64,000 nt of DNA from Niallia circulans NBRC 13626 (GCF_001591585.1 NZ_BCVE01000024.1:1-64000); one strand, 5' to 3'; counted from the first letter of the stretch, positions 34,816-44,742 are shown. Made by a program: numbers and translations. Notes: a model not told the origin generated them from the sequence alone.

Positions 34816-36642
34816 TTATGATCCATTTTGTGCAAAAAAGCCTGCTAATTGCGAAGATTGATTATTTAATTTCTGTATAGCCTTTTCCATTGCATTATAC
34901 TGTGACCAATAACGATCTTCTATTTGCTTTAATCGATATTCCATTGATTCAATATTATCATCAATTCGCAGCATATCTTTACCAATGGTATAATTATATT
35001 CCGTTTTAAACGTATTACCAGCTTTTTCTTCAATTTGTTTCATAGTATCTGATATATCCGTTCTTAGCCTTCTCGCTAATCCTTGTTGATCAGTTGTTGG
35101 GCCATCCGCCATAAATAACTGGTATACCGCTTCTGGATTATCTTCGATTGCTGCTTTTAATTTATCTTCATTAATCTCTAGCTTACCACGTTCTAAATAG
35201 TCCTTCGAAGTAGTGATCCCAATTTCAGCCAACTGATTATATTTTTCAATTGTTTTTGTTTTATCATTAACTGTTACAGACGCATATAAGGAGTTTCTCA
35301 TTTTATTTAAACCAGAGGTTAAAAGGGGATCTCTCTTCAGTAAGCCACTTTTCGCCTTTTCCTCCCATTGCTCAATCTCCTTTTCACCCATTGCCGCCTT
35401 CTGTTCTTCTGTAAGAGGCTGAAAAGCTGAATAACGCTGAGCAGTAAGTTCTGTATTAACAGCACCGATTGTTTCATTATATTTATCGACAAAAGATTTT
35501 ATCGTATCAAAAATACTATCTGTATCAGTTTGAATATTTACATTCACACTTTCACCAGCAGCAGTATTTTTATTTAAATTAAAGGTAACATCGTTCATGG
35601 TAAAGGTATTGGATTTTCTAGATGTTTTTAATCCATTAATGGTGAATTCAGCATCAGACCCAGCAGTTTTTTCAGTTAAATTTAGAGTTTTAGTAAAAAA
35701 TTCGGCATCCTTTCCCAAAAACTCAATTTCTTCTGCCCCATTATTTAGTATGCCAGTATCTGTGCGTTGTGCGACCACTTTATCAGTACCAGTGTCATAA
35801 AACATACTGATCCCGACATTAGAACTATTAATTTTACTAAACATACTATTTAATGAAGTGGAACCATCAATTTTAAAACTTTGCTTATTTTTTGTACCAT
35901 CTTCATTTGTTGTTTGAATATCAAACTCAATGTAGCTGTTCTTCTTAAGATTGTCCCCACTCACTGTTACCGTGCTATTTTCTGGAAGAATTTCACCAAA
36001 TGTCATTTTTCCAGTGGCTGGATTAACATATACAGTATCAGCTGCTCTAGTACCTTTCTCTGGAGCATCTCCTTCTATCAGCTGAACTTTAAACGTTTTA
36101 TCGGTTCCTCCTGTTACAGTTATTGAATCAGGAAATCCAGATAAGGAAGTACCGCTTAGATATATTTCATCACCTTGTCCTGTTAAAGTCTGTGAAAAAC
36201 TTTCTCCCTTCCATTGAATTCCAGAGTCATCAGTGAGTTTGCTTTGCTGGGAAAGTAAACTCTTGGTAGGATCTAGCGTACTATTACTAATTTTATCTGC
36301 ACTTTGTACTTTAGCTGACTTTGCCATTACAACATCGGAGATATTATATGAAACATTCCCTGCATTCGCTTTTGCACTTACTGATACTATATCCTTGTTT
36401 GAAGAAACAGCAGTTCTTTTCATCATATTTGATTGTTTGGAAATACCTTCAAATATGAAAGTATCGAACTCTTTTAATTTTGCATTCATTGTTCGGTAAT
36501 TATCACGTTGCCATTCTAAAATTTGCTTTTGTTGTTTTAGTTTGTCTAGGGGCATACGCTGCACTTTCATTAATGAATCGACAATCGATTGTGTGTCAAG
36601 TCCACTGGCAAGACCGGTGAATTTTATTGAATTTACACTCAT
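34816..36642 (-). CDS. fliD: Flagellar filament cap protein FliD
   Basis: FliD forms the cap under which flagellin subunits polymerise outside the cell. The 608-residue protein starts with the family motif IKFTGLASGLDTQSIVDSLMK (split here as GLASGLDTQSIVDSLM) and ends with a coiled C-terminal domain (about 540-608; DDNIESMEYRLKQIEDRYW). It is about 100 residues longer than B. subtilis FliD, the extra length falling in the surface-exposed middle. It is cotranscribed with flaG upstream (18 bases) and fliS downstream. Confidence 0.95.
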   Translation of the reverse strand: MSVNSIKFTGLASGLDTQSIVDSLMKVQRMPLDKLKQQKQILEWQRDNYRTMNAKLKEFDTFIFEGISKQSNMMKRTAVSSNKDIVSVSAKANAGNVSYNISDVVMAKSAKVQSADKISNSTLDPTKSLLSQQSKLTDDSGIQWKGESFSQTLTGQGDEIYLSGTSLSGFPDSITVTGGTDKTFKVQLIEGDAPEKGTRAADTVYVNPATGKMTFGEILPENSTVTVSGDNLKKNSYIEFDIQTTNEDGTKNKQSFKIDGSTSLNSMFSKINSSNVGISMFYDTGTDKVVAQRTDTGILNNGAEEIEFLGKDAEFFTKTLNLTEKTAGSDAEFTINGLKTSRKSNTFTMNDVTFNLNKNTAAGESVNVNIQTDTDSIFDTIKSFVDKYNETIGAVNTELTAQRYSAFQPLTEEQKAAMGEKEIEQWEEKAKSGLLKRDPLLTSGLNKMRNSLYASVTVNDKTKTIEKYNQLAEIGITTSKDYLERGKLEINEDKLKAAIEDNPEAVYQLFMADGPTTDQQGLARRLRTDISDTMKQIEEKAGNTFKTEYNYTIGKDMLRIDDNIESMEYRLKQIEDRYWSQYNAMEKAIQKLNNQSSQLAGFFAQNGS

Positions 36643-36660
36643 TATAAATCCTCCTATAAT

Positions 36661-37026
36661 TTAAAGCTTTTTATCGATAAATATTCCGATAAACTCTGTC
36701 ATTTTTGCATAGATGTCTAAAAGTTCTTTAGATGGAATTTCTCTTATAACCTTCTCTGTAGCTTTATCAACGACTTCTATATAATAGCGTTCTGTTTCAT
36801 CATGGACCTTAAAATTTATAGAAGTATAATGTGGCTTTAAAAATTCATTGATACTCGTTACTATTTCTTCCGCTTTCTCTTTTTTCAGAATGTTAGTCGA
36901 TTCTTCTGAAAGAGTATCCACCAATTTGGTGTAGTCCCTATTATTTAAGCTAATTTCATTATCATTTCTGGTTGAGTTCACTAAGTTAGATATAGTCGAT
37001 TGTTGTTGATTCATCTCCAATTTCAT
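36661..37026 (-). CDS. flaG: FlaG family flagellar protein (YvyC-like)
   Basis: FlaG proteins affect filament length; the mechanism is not settled. The 121-residue product has a variable N-terminus and the conserved C-terminal segment INFKVHDETERYYIEVVDKA followed by REIPSKELLDIYAKM. I start at the ATG at 37026 (MKLEMNQQQST), with GAGGAG upstream; a longer in-frame form to 37083 has no ribosome site. In B. subtilis yvyC directly follows hag; here the 19.5-kb glycosylation island separates the two. Confidence 0.88.
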   Translation of the reverse strand: MKLEMNQQQSTISNLVNSTRNDNEISLNNRDYTKLVDTLSEESTNILKKEKAEEIVTSINEFLKPHYTSINFKVHDETERYYIEVVDKATEKVIREIPSKELLDIYAKMTEFIGIFIDKKL

Positions 37027-37136
37027 CCATATAACAGCTCCTCTATCAGATCCTTTAATTTTTATATCGGATACTCTAAACATTTATTAACAAAAAGTTA
37101 TTTCAATTGTAAATAAAATGGGATAAATAAGGAAAA

Positions 37137-38324
37137 TTACCTTGCTTTCGAAAAATGGCCTATTACTTTCTGCACAGCTTTTATTACAGATCGCACATCT
37201 ACCTCTGTCATTTTCGGAAATAAAGGAAGTGTAATCGCTTCTTCATAGTAGAGTTCAGCGTTAGGACAAATCCCCTTCTTATATCCTAAGTTTTGGTAAT
37301 AAGCTAAAGTATGGACTGGGATATAATGAACATGCACACCTATATTTTCAGCACGTAAAGCTTCAAATATAGTCTTTCTATCTACACTTAAACTGTCTAA
37401 TCGCAATCGAAGCATGTATAAATGCCAACTTGATTCACCAGCTGCCTCTTGAAAAGGTACCACTACATTCGGAATGTTATGAAAAGCAGCTGTATATTGA
37501 TTAGCAATCTCTCTGCGTCTTTTCACAAAACTATCAAGTCTTTTTAATTGAGAACATCCTAAACTAGCTTGTATATCTGTCATTCGGTAGTTCATACCTA
37601 AATCAACCATTTCATAGCTCCATGGTCCCTCATCCCCTTTTAAAGTATCCTTCGTGATGCCATGTGATCGAAATAATCGAAGTTTTTTTGCATATTCTTC
37701 TGAATTAGTGACAATAATGCCACCTTCACCTGTCGTTATATGCTTGACAGGATGAAAGCTGAACATCGTCATATCAGCTTGAGAACCAACCTTTTCTCCC
37801 TTATAGGAAGCACCAATCGAATGTGCACCGTCTTCTATAAAAACTAAACGATGCTTTTTACATAACGCTTTGATTCCATCTAAATCCGCCGGCTGTCCTG
37901 TATAATCTACAGCAATAACTGCCTTTGTTTTAGAGGTAATCAGTTTTTCGATATTAATTGGGTCAATGTTATAAGTTTGTTTATCAATATCTGCAAAAAC
38001 TGGTTTTCCTCCCATATAAAGAACACAGTTGGCGGACGCTGCAAATGTCATTGGGGTTGTAATGACTTCATCTCCATCATCTATGCCAGCTGCATAACAA
38101 GCTCCATGCAGAGCAGCTGTGCCATTTATAAAAGCAACGGCATATTTTGTGCCGACATATTCGGCTATCGCTTGTTCAAATTGATCAATTTTAGGACCCT
38201 GTGTTAAATAAGGACTTTGTAATGTTTCTACAACTGCCTGTACATCTTCTTCTGTAATCCATTGTTGGCCATATGACAGAAACTCCTGTCTTACTGGTTG
38301 GCCTCCATACAATGCTAATTCCAT
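37137..38324 (-). CDS. pseC: UDP-4-amino-4,6-dideoxy-N-acetyl-beta-L-altrosamine transaminase PseC
   Basis: PseC adds an amino group at C4 of the UDP-4-keto sugar made by PseB, second step to pseudaminic acid. The 395-residue protein is a PLP enzyme of the DegT/DnrJ/EryC1/StrS family. The Schiff-base lysine is K194 in MFSFHPVKHITTGEGG, the PseC version of the motif, and D165 in IEDGAHSIGAS contacts the cofactor. B. subtilis SpsC is a close relative, so the exact sugar is inferred from the pseB and pseI neighbours. It is the last gene of the island before flaG, with its own AAAGGAGG site. Confidence 0.85.
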   Translation of the reverse strand: MELALYGGQPVRQEFLSYGQQWITEEDVQAVVETLQSPYLTQGPKIDQFEQAIAEYVGTKYAVAFINGTAALHGACYAAGIDDGDEVITTPMTFAASANCVLYMGGKPVFADIDKQTYNIDPINIEKLITSKTKAVIAVDYTGQPADLDGIKALCKKHRLVFIEDGAHSIGASYKGEKVGSQADMTMFSFHPVKHITTGEGGIIVTNSEEYAKKLRLFRSHGITKDTLKGDEGPWSYEMVDLGMNYRMTDIQASLGCSQLKRLDSFVKRRREIANQYTAAFHNIPNVVVPFQEAAGESSWHLYMLRLRLDSLSVDRKTIFEALRAENIGVHVHYIPVHTLAYYQNLGYKKGICPNAELYYEEAITLPLFPKMTEVDVRSVIKAVQKVIGHFSKAR

Positions 38325-38341
38325 TTCATTTTCCTCCTTTG

Positions 38342-38370
38342 GAAAAAAGCCACCTTACATCAGGTGACTT
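38342..38370 (-). terminator. Possible terminator or attenuator between the epimerase and pseC
   Basis: AAGCCACC (38347-38354) pairs with GGTGACTT (38363-38370) with one wobble, followed by a T-run on the minus strand. It overlaps the stop codon region of the epimerase gene and lies 18 bases before pseC, so it may reduce rather than abolish pseC expression. Confidence 0.6.
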
Positions 38371-39296
38371 TTAATCCATTCTTCCGTTTCTCTTAATCCT
38401 GCTTCTAACGTATACTTAGGGCTCCAATTTAATAATTGTTTTGCCTTATCATAATTGCATAAAAGCTTTTGAATCTCACTTTGCGGATGAATATGTTCAA
38501 TGTGTTTAATACGGTCCGAATCTCCAACAATTTTAAGGGCCAGTTCATTGATAGAAACGTCTCTTCCTAAGCCAGCATTTACAATTTCTCCGTTTACAGC
38601 ATCTGAATATCCAGCATTCACAACAAACTCTGCACAATCTTCCACATATAATAAATCTCTTGTTTGCGTTCCCTCACCATATATATGAAGCTGCTCTCCA
38701 GCTATTTTTTTCTTCAGAAAAATGGCTACTACGCCACCTTCTCCTCCAGTTTTCTGAAAAGGTCCATATGTATTAAACGGACGGATTACAACAGTCGGCA
38801 AACCGTAAGCATGATAATAAGACAATACCATATTTTCCGCTGCAATTTTACTTCCTGCATAAGGAGAAGCTGGTTTAATTGCATGCTGTTCTGTAATCCC
38901 TGTTTCATCGGTACATTGATCATACACCATACATGTACTCATAAATACAACCTTTGTGTTGGTTTTTCTACACTGTTCCAATACATAGAAAGTCCCGATA
39001 GTATCGTTGTTAAAAGTTGTTCGAGGATCATCAATCGAATCTTGGACATTAATCGATGCTCCAAGATGATAGCAAATATCAAAGGATGTTTTAGCAAACA
39101 ATTTCTCTAACAATGCCTCATCCTTAATATCGCCAATAATGAATTCCTCTAGTTGATCTTTAAATTCCTCAATATTTTTCTCACTGCCATTAGATAAATC
39201 ATCTAAAATCCAGACTTTATGTCCATCTGCCAGCAACTTCTTTGCCACAGCTCTGCCAATAAAGCCTGCTCCGCCTGTTAATAGAATATTCTTCAA
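38355..39296 (-). CDS. NAD-dependent epimerase/dehydratase (extended SDR) acting on nucleotide sugars
   Basis: This 313-residue extended SDR has the NAD motif LTGGAGFIGRAV (about 5-16) and the catalytic YAGSK (Tyr about 146). The residues between the catalytic Ser/Thr and Tyr read STCMVYDQ, lacking the Asp-Glu pair (as in STDEVYG) of 4,6-dehydratases, so I favour a nucleotide-sugar epimerase. It is separated from pseI by a 128-base gap, so it may begin a transcript. The sugar it acts on is not evident; it may supply one of the glycosyltransferases or vary the nonulosonate. Confidence 0.75.
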   Translation of the reverse strand: MKNILLTGGAGFIGRAVAKKLLADGHKVWILDDLSNGSEKNIEEFKDQLEEFIIGDIKDEALLEKLFAKTSFDICYHLGASINVQDSIDDPRTTFNNDTIGTFYVLEQCRKTNTKVVFMSTCMVYDQCTDETGITEQHAIKPASPYAGSKIAAENMVLSYYHAYGLPTVVIRPFNTYGPFQKTGGEGGVVAIFLKKKIAGEQLHIYGEGTQTRDLLYVEDCAEFVVNAGYSDAVNGEIVNAGLGRDVSINELALKIVGDSDRIKHIEHIHPQSEIQKLLCNYDKAKQLLNWSPKYTLEAGLRETEEWIKSHLM

Positions 39297-39424
39297 CTTT
39301 AATCCTCCTACTGAATTGCTTTACCTTCCTTTTAAGCTTAAAACATGAACCACATTATAATAAGATCCAATATTTTTTATCATAAACTTGTTCTTAAATA
39401 GATTATAAGATAGTAATTCGCCCT

Positions 39425-40477
39425 TTATTTGAAACAATCCCAAGATAATGGTGTCCCTTTTTTAAAGGACTTCTGAAATTTCATCCCTAATGTCCGTTCA
39501 AAATATTTAGGCGACAATCCTTTACCTGGACGGATAGATCGAACATTTTCAGTAGTAACTAGCTCTCCTTCTTCTACATCCTTAACAATGTAAAGAGAAC
39601 GTCGATGTTCTAAAGAGGCGGATTCATCTTTTGTTGTTCCATAAGTAACTTTCCCTAAACTTTGCCATGCTCGCTTACTATCTTCCACTAGTACTTTCAT
39701 TTCTTGCGGTTCCATGGAAAAAGTAGAGTCTACTCCACCATCAGACCGTAATGTAGTAAAATGCTTTTCTATTACGGTTGCTCCTAATGCTACGCTAGCA
39801 ACAGATACACCTACACCTAACGTATGATCTGACAAACCAACCTCACATTTAAAAAGCTCTTTTATATGTGGAATTGTTCTAATATTCGTATTTTCCGGGG
39901 AAGAAGGATAAGTACTTGTACACTTCAATAATATTAAATCCTCACACCCTGCTTCTCTCGCGGCACGCACGGCCTCATCAATTTCAGCGATACTCGCCAT
40001 TCCAGTAGAAATAATAACTGGTTTGCCTGTCGAAGCGACTTTCTTGATAAGAGGAATGTCGACATTTTCAAAAGACGCAATTTTATATGCAGGAACATTT
40101 AATGTTTCTAAAAAGTCAACCGCACTTTCATCAAAAGGAGAACTGAAAGCTATTATACCTAACTCCTCACATCTCTTAAAAATTTGTTCATGCCATTCCC
40201 AAGGAGTATATGCTTCTTTATATAATTTATAGAGTGAGCTTCCCTTCCATAAATTATTGTCATTCTCAATAAAAAACTCCCCTTCATCAATATCCAATGT
40301 CATTGTATCGGCTGTATAGGTTTGTAACTTTATCGCATCGACACCTGCTTCCGCAGCTTTTTCAACAATTTGTAATGCTCTTTCTAATGATTGATTATGA
40401 TTTCCGGACATCTCCGCGATAATAAAGGGAGGATGGCTTTCTCCAATTAATCGGTTTCCAATACGTATCTCTTTCAT
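39425..40477 (-). CDS. pseI: Pseudaminic acid synthase PseI
   Basis: PseI condenses the 6-deoxy-diacetamido-L-altrose with phosphoenolpyruvate to give pseudaminic acid. The 350-residue protein has the NeuB-type TIM barrel (about 10-280) with AEMSGNHNQSLERAL, IKLQTYTADTMTL, FSSPFDESAVDFLE and VGLSDHTLGVGV. It ends in a SAF/antifreeze-like domain (about 290-350; RRSLYIVKDVEEGE). The SGNHNQ and YTADTMTL versions favour PseI over NeuB or LegI. It is the last of a run of tightly spaced genes (HAD to pseI). Confidence 0.9.
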   Translation of the reverse strand: MKEIRIGNRLIGESHPPFIIAEMSGNHNQSLERALQIVEKAAEAGVDAIKLQTYTADTMTLDIDEGEFFIENDNNLWKGSSLYKLYKEAYTPWEWHEQIFKRCEELGIIAFSSPFDESAVDFLETLNVPAYKIASFENVDIPLIKKVASTGKPVIISTGMASIAEIDEAVRAAREAGCEDLILLKCTSTYPSSPENTNIRTIPHIKELFKCEVGLSDHTLGVGVSVASVALGATVIEKHFTTLRSDGGVDSTFSMEPQEMKVLVEDSKRAWQSLGKVTYGTTKDESASLEHRRSLYIVKDVEEGELVTTENVRSIRPGKGLSPKYFERTLGMKFQKSFKKGTPLSWDCFK

Positions 40478-40494
40478 TTGTACCCTCTTTTAAT

Positions 40495-41430
40495 TTATTT
40501 TTTAATTTCTTTACTGTGTTTTTCGAAGAATTCAGTTGGATTCATAAGAAGATCCATATTTGCTTCAATTTTATCATTTGGCCAATCCCACCATCTAACT
40601 TTATTGAGAATCTCAATTTGTTGATGAGTAAATCTGTATTTTAATACCTTAGCAGGTACTCCTACAACTACTGCATAGTCTGGAACATCTTTCGTAACAA
40701 CTGCTCCTGCCCCTATTACTGCCCCATTGCCAATGTTCACGCCCGGCAATATCACTGCATTAGCCCCAATCCATACATCATTTCCAATGATAATCGGCTG
40801 ATTTTTCTCTATTGATAGAATATCAATTGGATTAACATTTCCATTCATTATAGGTCCTCTTACTTCTCTTCCTATTATTGATTCTTCTACATATAGAATA
40901 GGATGGGTTGTGATCAAATCTATCGGATGATTTCTAACACCAATTATAGCTGAAGAATGTATAGAACAAAATGCACCTATTTTTTTTAATACTCCCATAT
41001 CGAAACTACAGTATTTTAAATATCCATAACTAAACTTGCCTATTTGTATTCCGTTAATAACTTGTTCATAATCCTTAATTTCTGGATTTTGTTTACTTAT
41101 AGGATATCTACTATAATGTTTGTCCTCAATTAGTCCCATACTTATTAATTGCTTAGAAATCACCTTATAACTAGCACTTGCAATAAAAATAAAAAGATTA
41201 TCAAAGGTATCTTCTAATATATATTTGGGTGAATGAACAGGTTTATTTAAAAAGGTAATATCCCATCTTGTTGAATTATTATCAAGATAATAAGAGACCT
41301 CTCTACTAATTAATTTTAAATTAGCTGATAACTTAATCGCACTAGAACCTGTACCAAATATTACTATTTTTCTATCTTGTACATTCTTCTCGATATAATC
41401 ATTTAACAAAATTAGTTGATCATAGTTCAT
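40495..41430 (-). CDS. Sugar acetyltransferase: N-terminal Rossmann-like module plus hexapeptide-repeat domain
   Basis: This is a two-part protein of 311 residues. Residues ~20-113 form a Rossmann-like module ([20 protein letters not shown], then [23 protein letters not shown]). From about 150 it is a left-handed beta-helix acyltransferase of the CatB/Vat type: [20 protein letters not shown] with the catalytic His region, then [19 protein letters not shown] and [20 protein letters not shown]. It probably O- or N-acetylates a sugar of the flagellin glycan. The same N-terminal module recurs at the C-termini of three glycosyltransferases in this island, an unusual case of module sharing. Confidence 0.8.
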   Translation of the reverse strand: MNYDQLILLNDYIEKNVQDRKIVIFGTGSSAIKLSANLKLISREVSYYLDNNSTRWDITFLNKPVHSPKYILEDTFDNLFIFIASASYKVISKQLISMGLIEDKHYSRYPISKQNPEIKDYEQVINGIQIGKFSYGYLKYCSFDMGVLKKIGAFCSIHSSAIIGVRNHPIDLITTHPILYVEESIIGREVRGPIMNGNVNPIDILSIEKNQPIIIGNDVWIGANAVILPGVNIGNGAVIGAGAVVTKDVPDYAVVVGVPAKVLKYRFTHQQIEILNKVRWWDWPNDKIEANMDLLMNPTEFFEKHSKEIKK

Positions 41431-41463
41431 TTATTTCTTCAACTCCGTGTCCTATTGAGGTTA

Positions 41464-43368
41464 TTAAATAAATGTATCACTAACAAAACGAACCATTTTT
41501 ACTCCAGATTTTGCGGGAACAAAGGAATAATCATTAATATTCATTCCCTCTGACTCTAATAAAAACCAACGGAAACTGTCTAACCCTGCATTTATACTTA
41601 ATGTACTTGCTCCGCCAAATCTAGCATTACACTCTATTATGTGATAATTATCTTTCTCGTCTTTTATAACCTGCAAAACAACATGTCCATATAAATTTAA
41701 TTTTTCTACTAATACTTTTGCTAACTCTTCTAAGCGTTGATCTTGAAAGGTTGTAGTAATTTGAGATTCCCCATTTACTACTAAGTCCCGTGTTCTACAT
41801 ACGACTCCTTTGGACTTTCCATTTTTGCCAACATATAAATCTATGCTTATTTCTTTTCCATCTATATAGGGCTGATAGATTGGCTCCATTAATTTTTTTG
41901 CATGCAATTTGGCATTTTCTTCATTTAAATTTATTCCGATATTTTGCGAACCTGCGCCAAATCTTTCTTTTACCACATAAGAACTTGCTTTAACTTGATC
42001 AATTGACAAAGCAGTGGGAATGACAGGTAGGTTGAATGACTCTAACTCCTTAGCAAAAGTTAATTTATCTAAAGAAGCAGCGATTCCCTTTTCATCTGAT
42101 ACCATAACGTGTACACCCGCTGCTGCTAATTGGTCTTTATTACGAGCAAACCATAATAATTCGCCATCACGTGTCGGAATAATATATTTAATTGTATTTT
42201 CCTTACAATAACGTAACAGCTCATCAACAGTTAAATCAGAAAGTAAGGGCATATGCCAAAAATCATCAGTAAAGTATGCTGCCATGCTATTCTCGTTACC
42301 ATCTGCACTTATTATTTTGCTATCCCAACCTAACTTTTGAACAGCTTTTCTAACTGCTTCTATTAAAGGTACTTTTTTAGAGGCACTGGTAATTAAAATA
42401 TTTCCAAATGCTTCGGTATCTTCCTTCTGTTTCTCCACTTGTTTCTTTTCGAAAGCAATTAATTCTGGAATCATATCCTCTACTTGTTTTTCAGGTCTCC
42501 AGCCAGTATATTGTTTTAACTTTGTTACATCAGCTTGAGAGGCTTCATAAAGGATATCACTTTCTTCTTCTGCATAATCCATATCAGGAAAATGCTGTTT
42601 TAAAATTGCTACTACATCTGACACTTTTCGTGCATTTCCATTACCAAGATTCACAACACCACTTGCATCGCTAACAGCAAGCCTTAAAAGTCCTTCTGCC
42701 ACTTCTCCTGCATAAATATAGTCAAACATGCCTTCTTTTCGATAGACTTTTATTGGCTCCTTATTTAATAGAGCTCTAATCCATCTTGAAATGATGTCAC
42801 GAGAATTCTTTCCATAAACGCGATAAATCCGAGCATTAACCGAACTAAAAGAAACCTGGTTAAACCCTTCTAAAAAGCGCAGTTCAATTTCATGCATTAA
42901 TTTAGCCACACCTGTCAGATTCCGTGGATAGATAGGGTCACTTTCTTTTAACAATGTCGGCACGGAAGCCGGCTGATTAAATTGATATAAATCAGGATTA
43001 TAAATTAGGTAACTAGAAGCAAAAACTACTCTTTTTAGATTAGAATTATCTTTTAAACAATCCATTAAATGATGGCCTAATTTTACATTATGCTGGTCAT
43101 TCTCACTCCAAAATTCATATGTTTCCACCGATCTTTCAAACGTTGCCGCTAAATGAAAAAAATATTCCGGATCAAAAGCATTCAGTTCTTCTTTTGTTAT
43201 GTAATTTAAATCTCCTTGCCAGTATTTAATATCTGTTGACCATTCCGCTGGTTTGGATTTTAAATCTCCTACAAGAATTTCTGCACCTAATTGGTGAAGC
43301 TTAGAAACTAATTCCCTTCCAATAACTCCTGCACCACCGCTAACAAAAACACGCTTGCCGTTAAGCAT
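41464..43368 (-). CDS. Fusion of an SDR epimerase-like domain with an ATP-grasp domain
   Basis: Residues ~1-310 of this 634-residue protein form an extended SDR domain (KRVFVSGGAGVIGRELVSKL). Residues ~325-634 form a carbamoyl-phosphate-synthase-like ATP-grasp ligase (SYVVKERFGAGSQNIGINL, YIDGKEISIDLYVG, HIIECNARFGGASTLSINAG). At the SDR's usual YxxxK the sequence reads TGVAK, so the catalytic Tyr seems to be Thr; this half may bind rather than transform its sugar. The ATP-grasp half keeps its metal-binding E..NxR motif and may attach an amino acid or carboxylate to an amino sugar. I start at the ATG at 43368 with AAGGAG at ideal spacing; a GTG at 43377 is the alternative. The product is unknown. 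Confidence 0.75.
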   Translation of the reverse strand: MLNGKRVFVSGGAGVIGRELVSKLHQLGAEILVGDLKSKPAEWSTDIKYWQGDLNYITKEELNAFDPEYFFHLAATFERSVETYEFWSENDQHNVKLGHHLMDCLKDNSNLKRVVFASSYLIYNPDLYQFNQPASVPTLLKESDPIYPRNLTGVAKLMHEIELRFLEGFNQVSFSSVNARIYRVYGKNSRDIISRWIRALLNKEPIKVYRKEGMFDYIYAGEVAEGLLRLAVSDASGVVNLGNGNARKVSDVVAILKQHFPDMDYAEEESDILYEASQADVTKLKQYTGWRPEKQVEDMIPELIAFEKKQVEKQKEDTEAFGNILITSASKKVPLIEAVRKAVQKLGWDSKIISADGNENSMAAYFTDDFWHMPLLSDLTVDELLRYCKENTIKYIIPTRDGELLWFARNKDQLAAAGVHVMVSDEKGIAASLDKLTFAKELESFNLPVIPTALSIDQVKASSYVVKERFGAGSQNIGINLNEENAKLHAKKLMEPIYQPYIDGKEISIDLYVGKNGKSKGVVCRTRDLVVNGESQITTTFQDQRLEELAKVLVEKLNLYGHVVLQVIKDEKDNYHIIECNARFGGASTLSINAGLDSFRWFLLESEGMNINDYSFVPAKSGVKMVRFVSDTFI

Positions 43369-43370
43369 GA

Positions 43371-43952
43371 TTAACACTCCTTACTTAATAAACATCCATG
43401 TAGTAATGAATCGACAAATTCATTTTTTATTACAACATGCTCCTTCATTCTTCCCTCAAATTCAAACCCATTCGCTTCTAAAATCCCCACATGAAATGGT
43501 CGTATATCATACGTTTCTGTGAATAAACGATTAAATTTCAGCTGCTGTTTTGCTATTCTTTTTAAAAAGTTTAAGAAATACTGAAAATCTTTTTCGTACA
43601 GTTGATTAATTTTTACTCGGTTAGGGTCAACTAAAAAGGATACTTCTGCTCGTTTAGCCTCCCAATCAATATTTGTCAATCCTCCATATCCGATTAATTC
43701 TTTATTATAAAAATAACTAAAAAGCAATTGTTTAGGTTCTTCTTCCCTAAAAAGCGGGATCACTACTTTTTGGTAATACAAAACTTGTCCTTCATCTGTT
43801 AATGGCTGCTTTTGTCTTAATACATCCATTTGTTTATTTCGATATTCCTTTATCTTCACCATATCTTCTTGTCTAAGCGGCTCTATATGATAGTTATCCT
43901 CCTTTAGCATATTCGCCTTTAGGCACTTATAACGATAGGATTTACTTACCAT
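43371..43952 (-). CDS. GNAT family N-acetyltransferase (PseH-like candidate)
   Basis: This 193-residue GNAT-fold enzyme has IEPLRQEDMVKIKEYRNKQM at its start, ELIGYGGLTNIDWEAKRAEV in the central acetyl-CoA region and the C-terminal ILEANGFEFEGRMKEHVV. In a pathway with pseB, pseC and pseI it is the obvious candidate for PseH, which acetylates the 4-amino group. The start is uncertain: I take the ATG at 43952, which overlaps the upstream SDR gene by 7 bases; the ATG at 43910 (MLKEDNYH) is an alternative. It overlaps or abuts both neighbours, so it is in the operon. Confidence 0.7.
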   Translation of the reverse strand: MVSKSYRYKCLKANMLKEDNYHIEPLRQEDMVKIKEYRNKQMDVLRQKQPLTDEGQVLYYQKVVIPLFREEEPKQLLFSYFYNKELIGYGGLTNIDWEAKRAEVSFLVDPNRVKINQLYEKDFQYFLNFLKRIAKQQLKFNRLFTETYDIRPFHVGILEANGFEFEGRMKEHVVIKNEFVDSLLHGCLLSKEC

Positions 43953-44740
43953 GCTGTCCAACCACCATCCACACATAGATTATGACCTGTTACAAAAGAA
44001 GAAGCATCTGATGCGAGATAAGCAACCGCCCCTTTTAATTCTTCCGGTCTCCCTACTCTGTTCAATGGATTCTTCCTAGCTAGCTGTTCTACAAATTCTC
44101 CATTTTTCAGTACTTCAGGTTTTGGAAACGGGCCTGGCGAAATGGAATTAGCTCTAATTCCATCCTTTCCATAATGACTTGCTATATATTTTGTAAATTG
44201 GATAATAGCTGCTTTACCAGCACCATAATTGGGCGGATTATTTTGGCCACTGTCCCCGTATATTTCTGGATTTGGCGATACTACTCCATACATAGAGGAA
44301 ATATTAATAATATTTCCAGAGCCTTGGGCAACCATATAGGGCAAAATACTATTTATCAAGCGAAAGGTCTGATTAATTGTTCCATCAATACCCATTTCCC
44401 ACATCTTGTCAGTCATGGATTCAATCTTCCCTGTTGATCCATATGAAGCATTATTAATCAGAATATCAACCTTTTCAAACTCTTTCAGAGCTACTTCAAC
44501 ACAATTAGTAATCGAGTCTCTATTTGAAACGTCTAAATAGATAGGTAGGCAAATAACTCCATATTGATTCATTAATTTTTCCGCTAGCAGTTTATTATTT
44601 TCTTGGTTTCTGCCTGCTAATATTACATTGGCACCTGACTCTGCAAGACTTTCAGATATTGCGGTGCCTAAATGTCCGCTGGCACCAGTTATAAGAGCGG
44701 TTTTATGTTTTAAAGAGAATAACTCCTTCAACGATTTCAA
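43946..44740 (-). CDS. Short-chain dehydrogenase/reductase
   Basis: This classical SDR of 264 residues has TALITGASGHLGTAISESLA near the N-terminus, NNAS, ISSMYG, the catalytic YGAGK and VDGG near the C-terminus. It is reminiscent of PtmA-type reductases found in flagellar glycosylation loci of Campylobacter; its role there is not settled. I choose a TTG start at 44740, preceded by GGAGGGA at 5-7 bases; the ATG at 44755 would sit on top of that ribosome site. The start lies 2 bases after the aldo/keto reductase stop. Confidence 0.82.
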   Translation of the reverse strand: MKSLKELFSLKHKTALITGASGHLGTAISESLAESGANVILAGRNQENNKLLAEKLMNQYGVICLPIYLDVSNRDSITNCVEVALKEFEKVDILINNASYGSTGKIESMTDKMWEMGIDGTINQTFRLINSILPYMVAQGSGNIINISSMYGVVSPNPEIYGDSGQNNPPNYGAGKAAIIQFTKYIASHYGKDGIRANSISPGPFPKPEVLKNGEFVEQLARKNPLNRVGRPEELKGAVAYLASDASSFVTGHNLCVDGGWTAW

Positions 44741-44742
44741 TA

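Noticed and set aside
38355-39296. Second UDP-GlcNAc 4,6-dehydratase (LegB-type)
   Set aside because: The Asp-Glu pair of dehydratases is missing at STCMVYD, so an epimerase is more likely.
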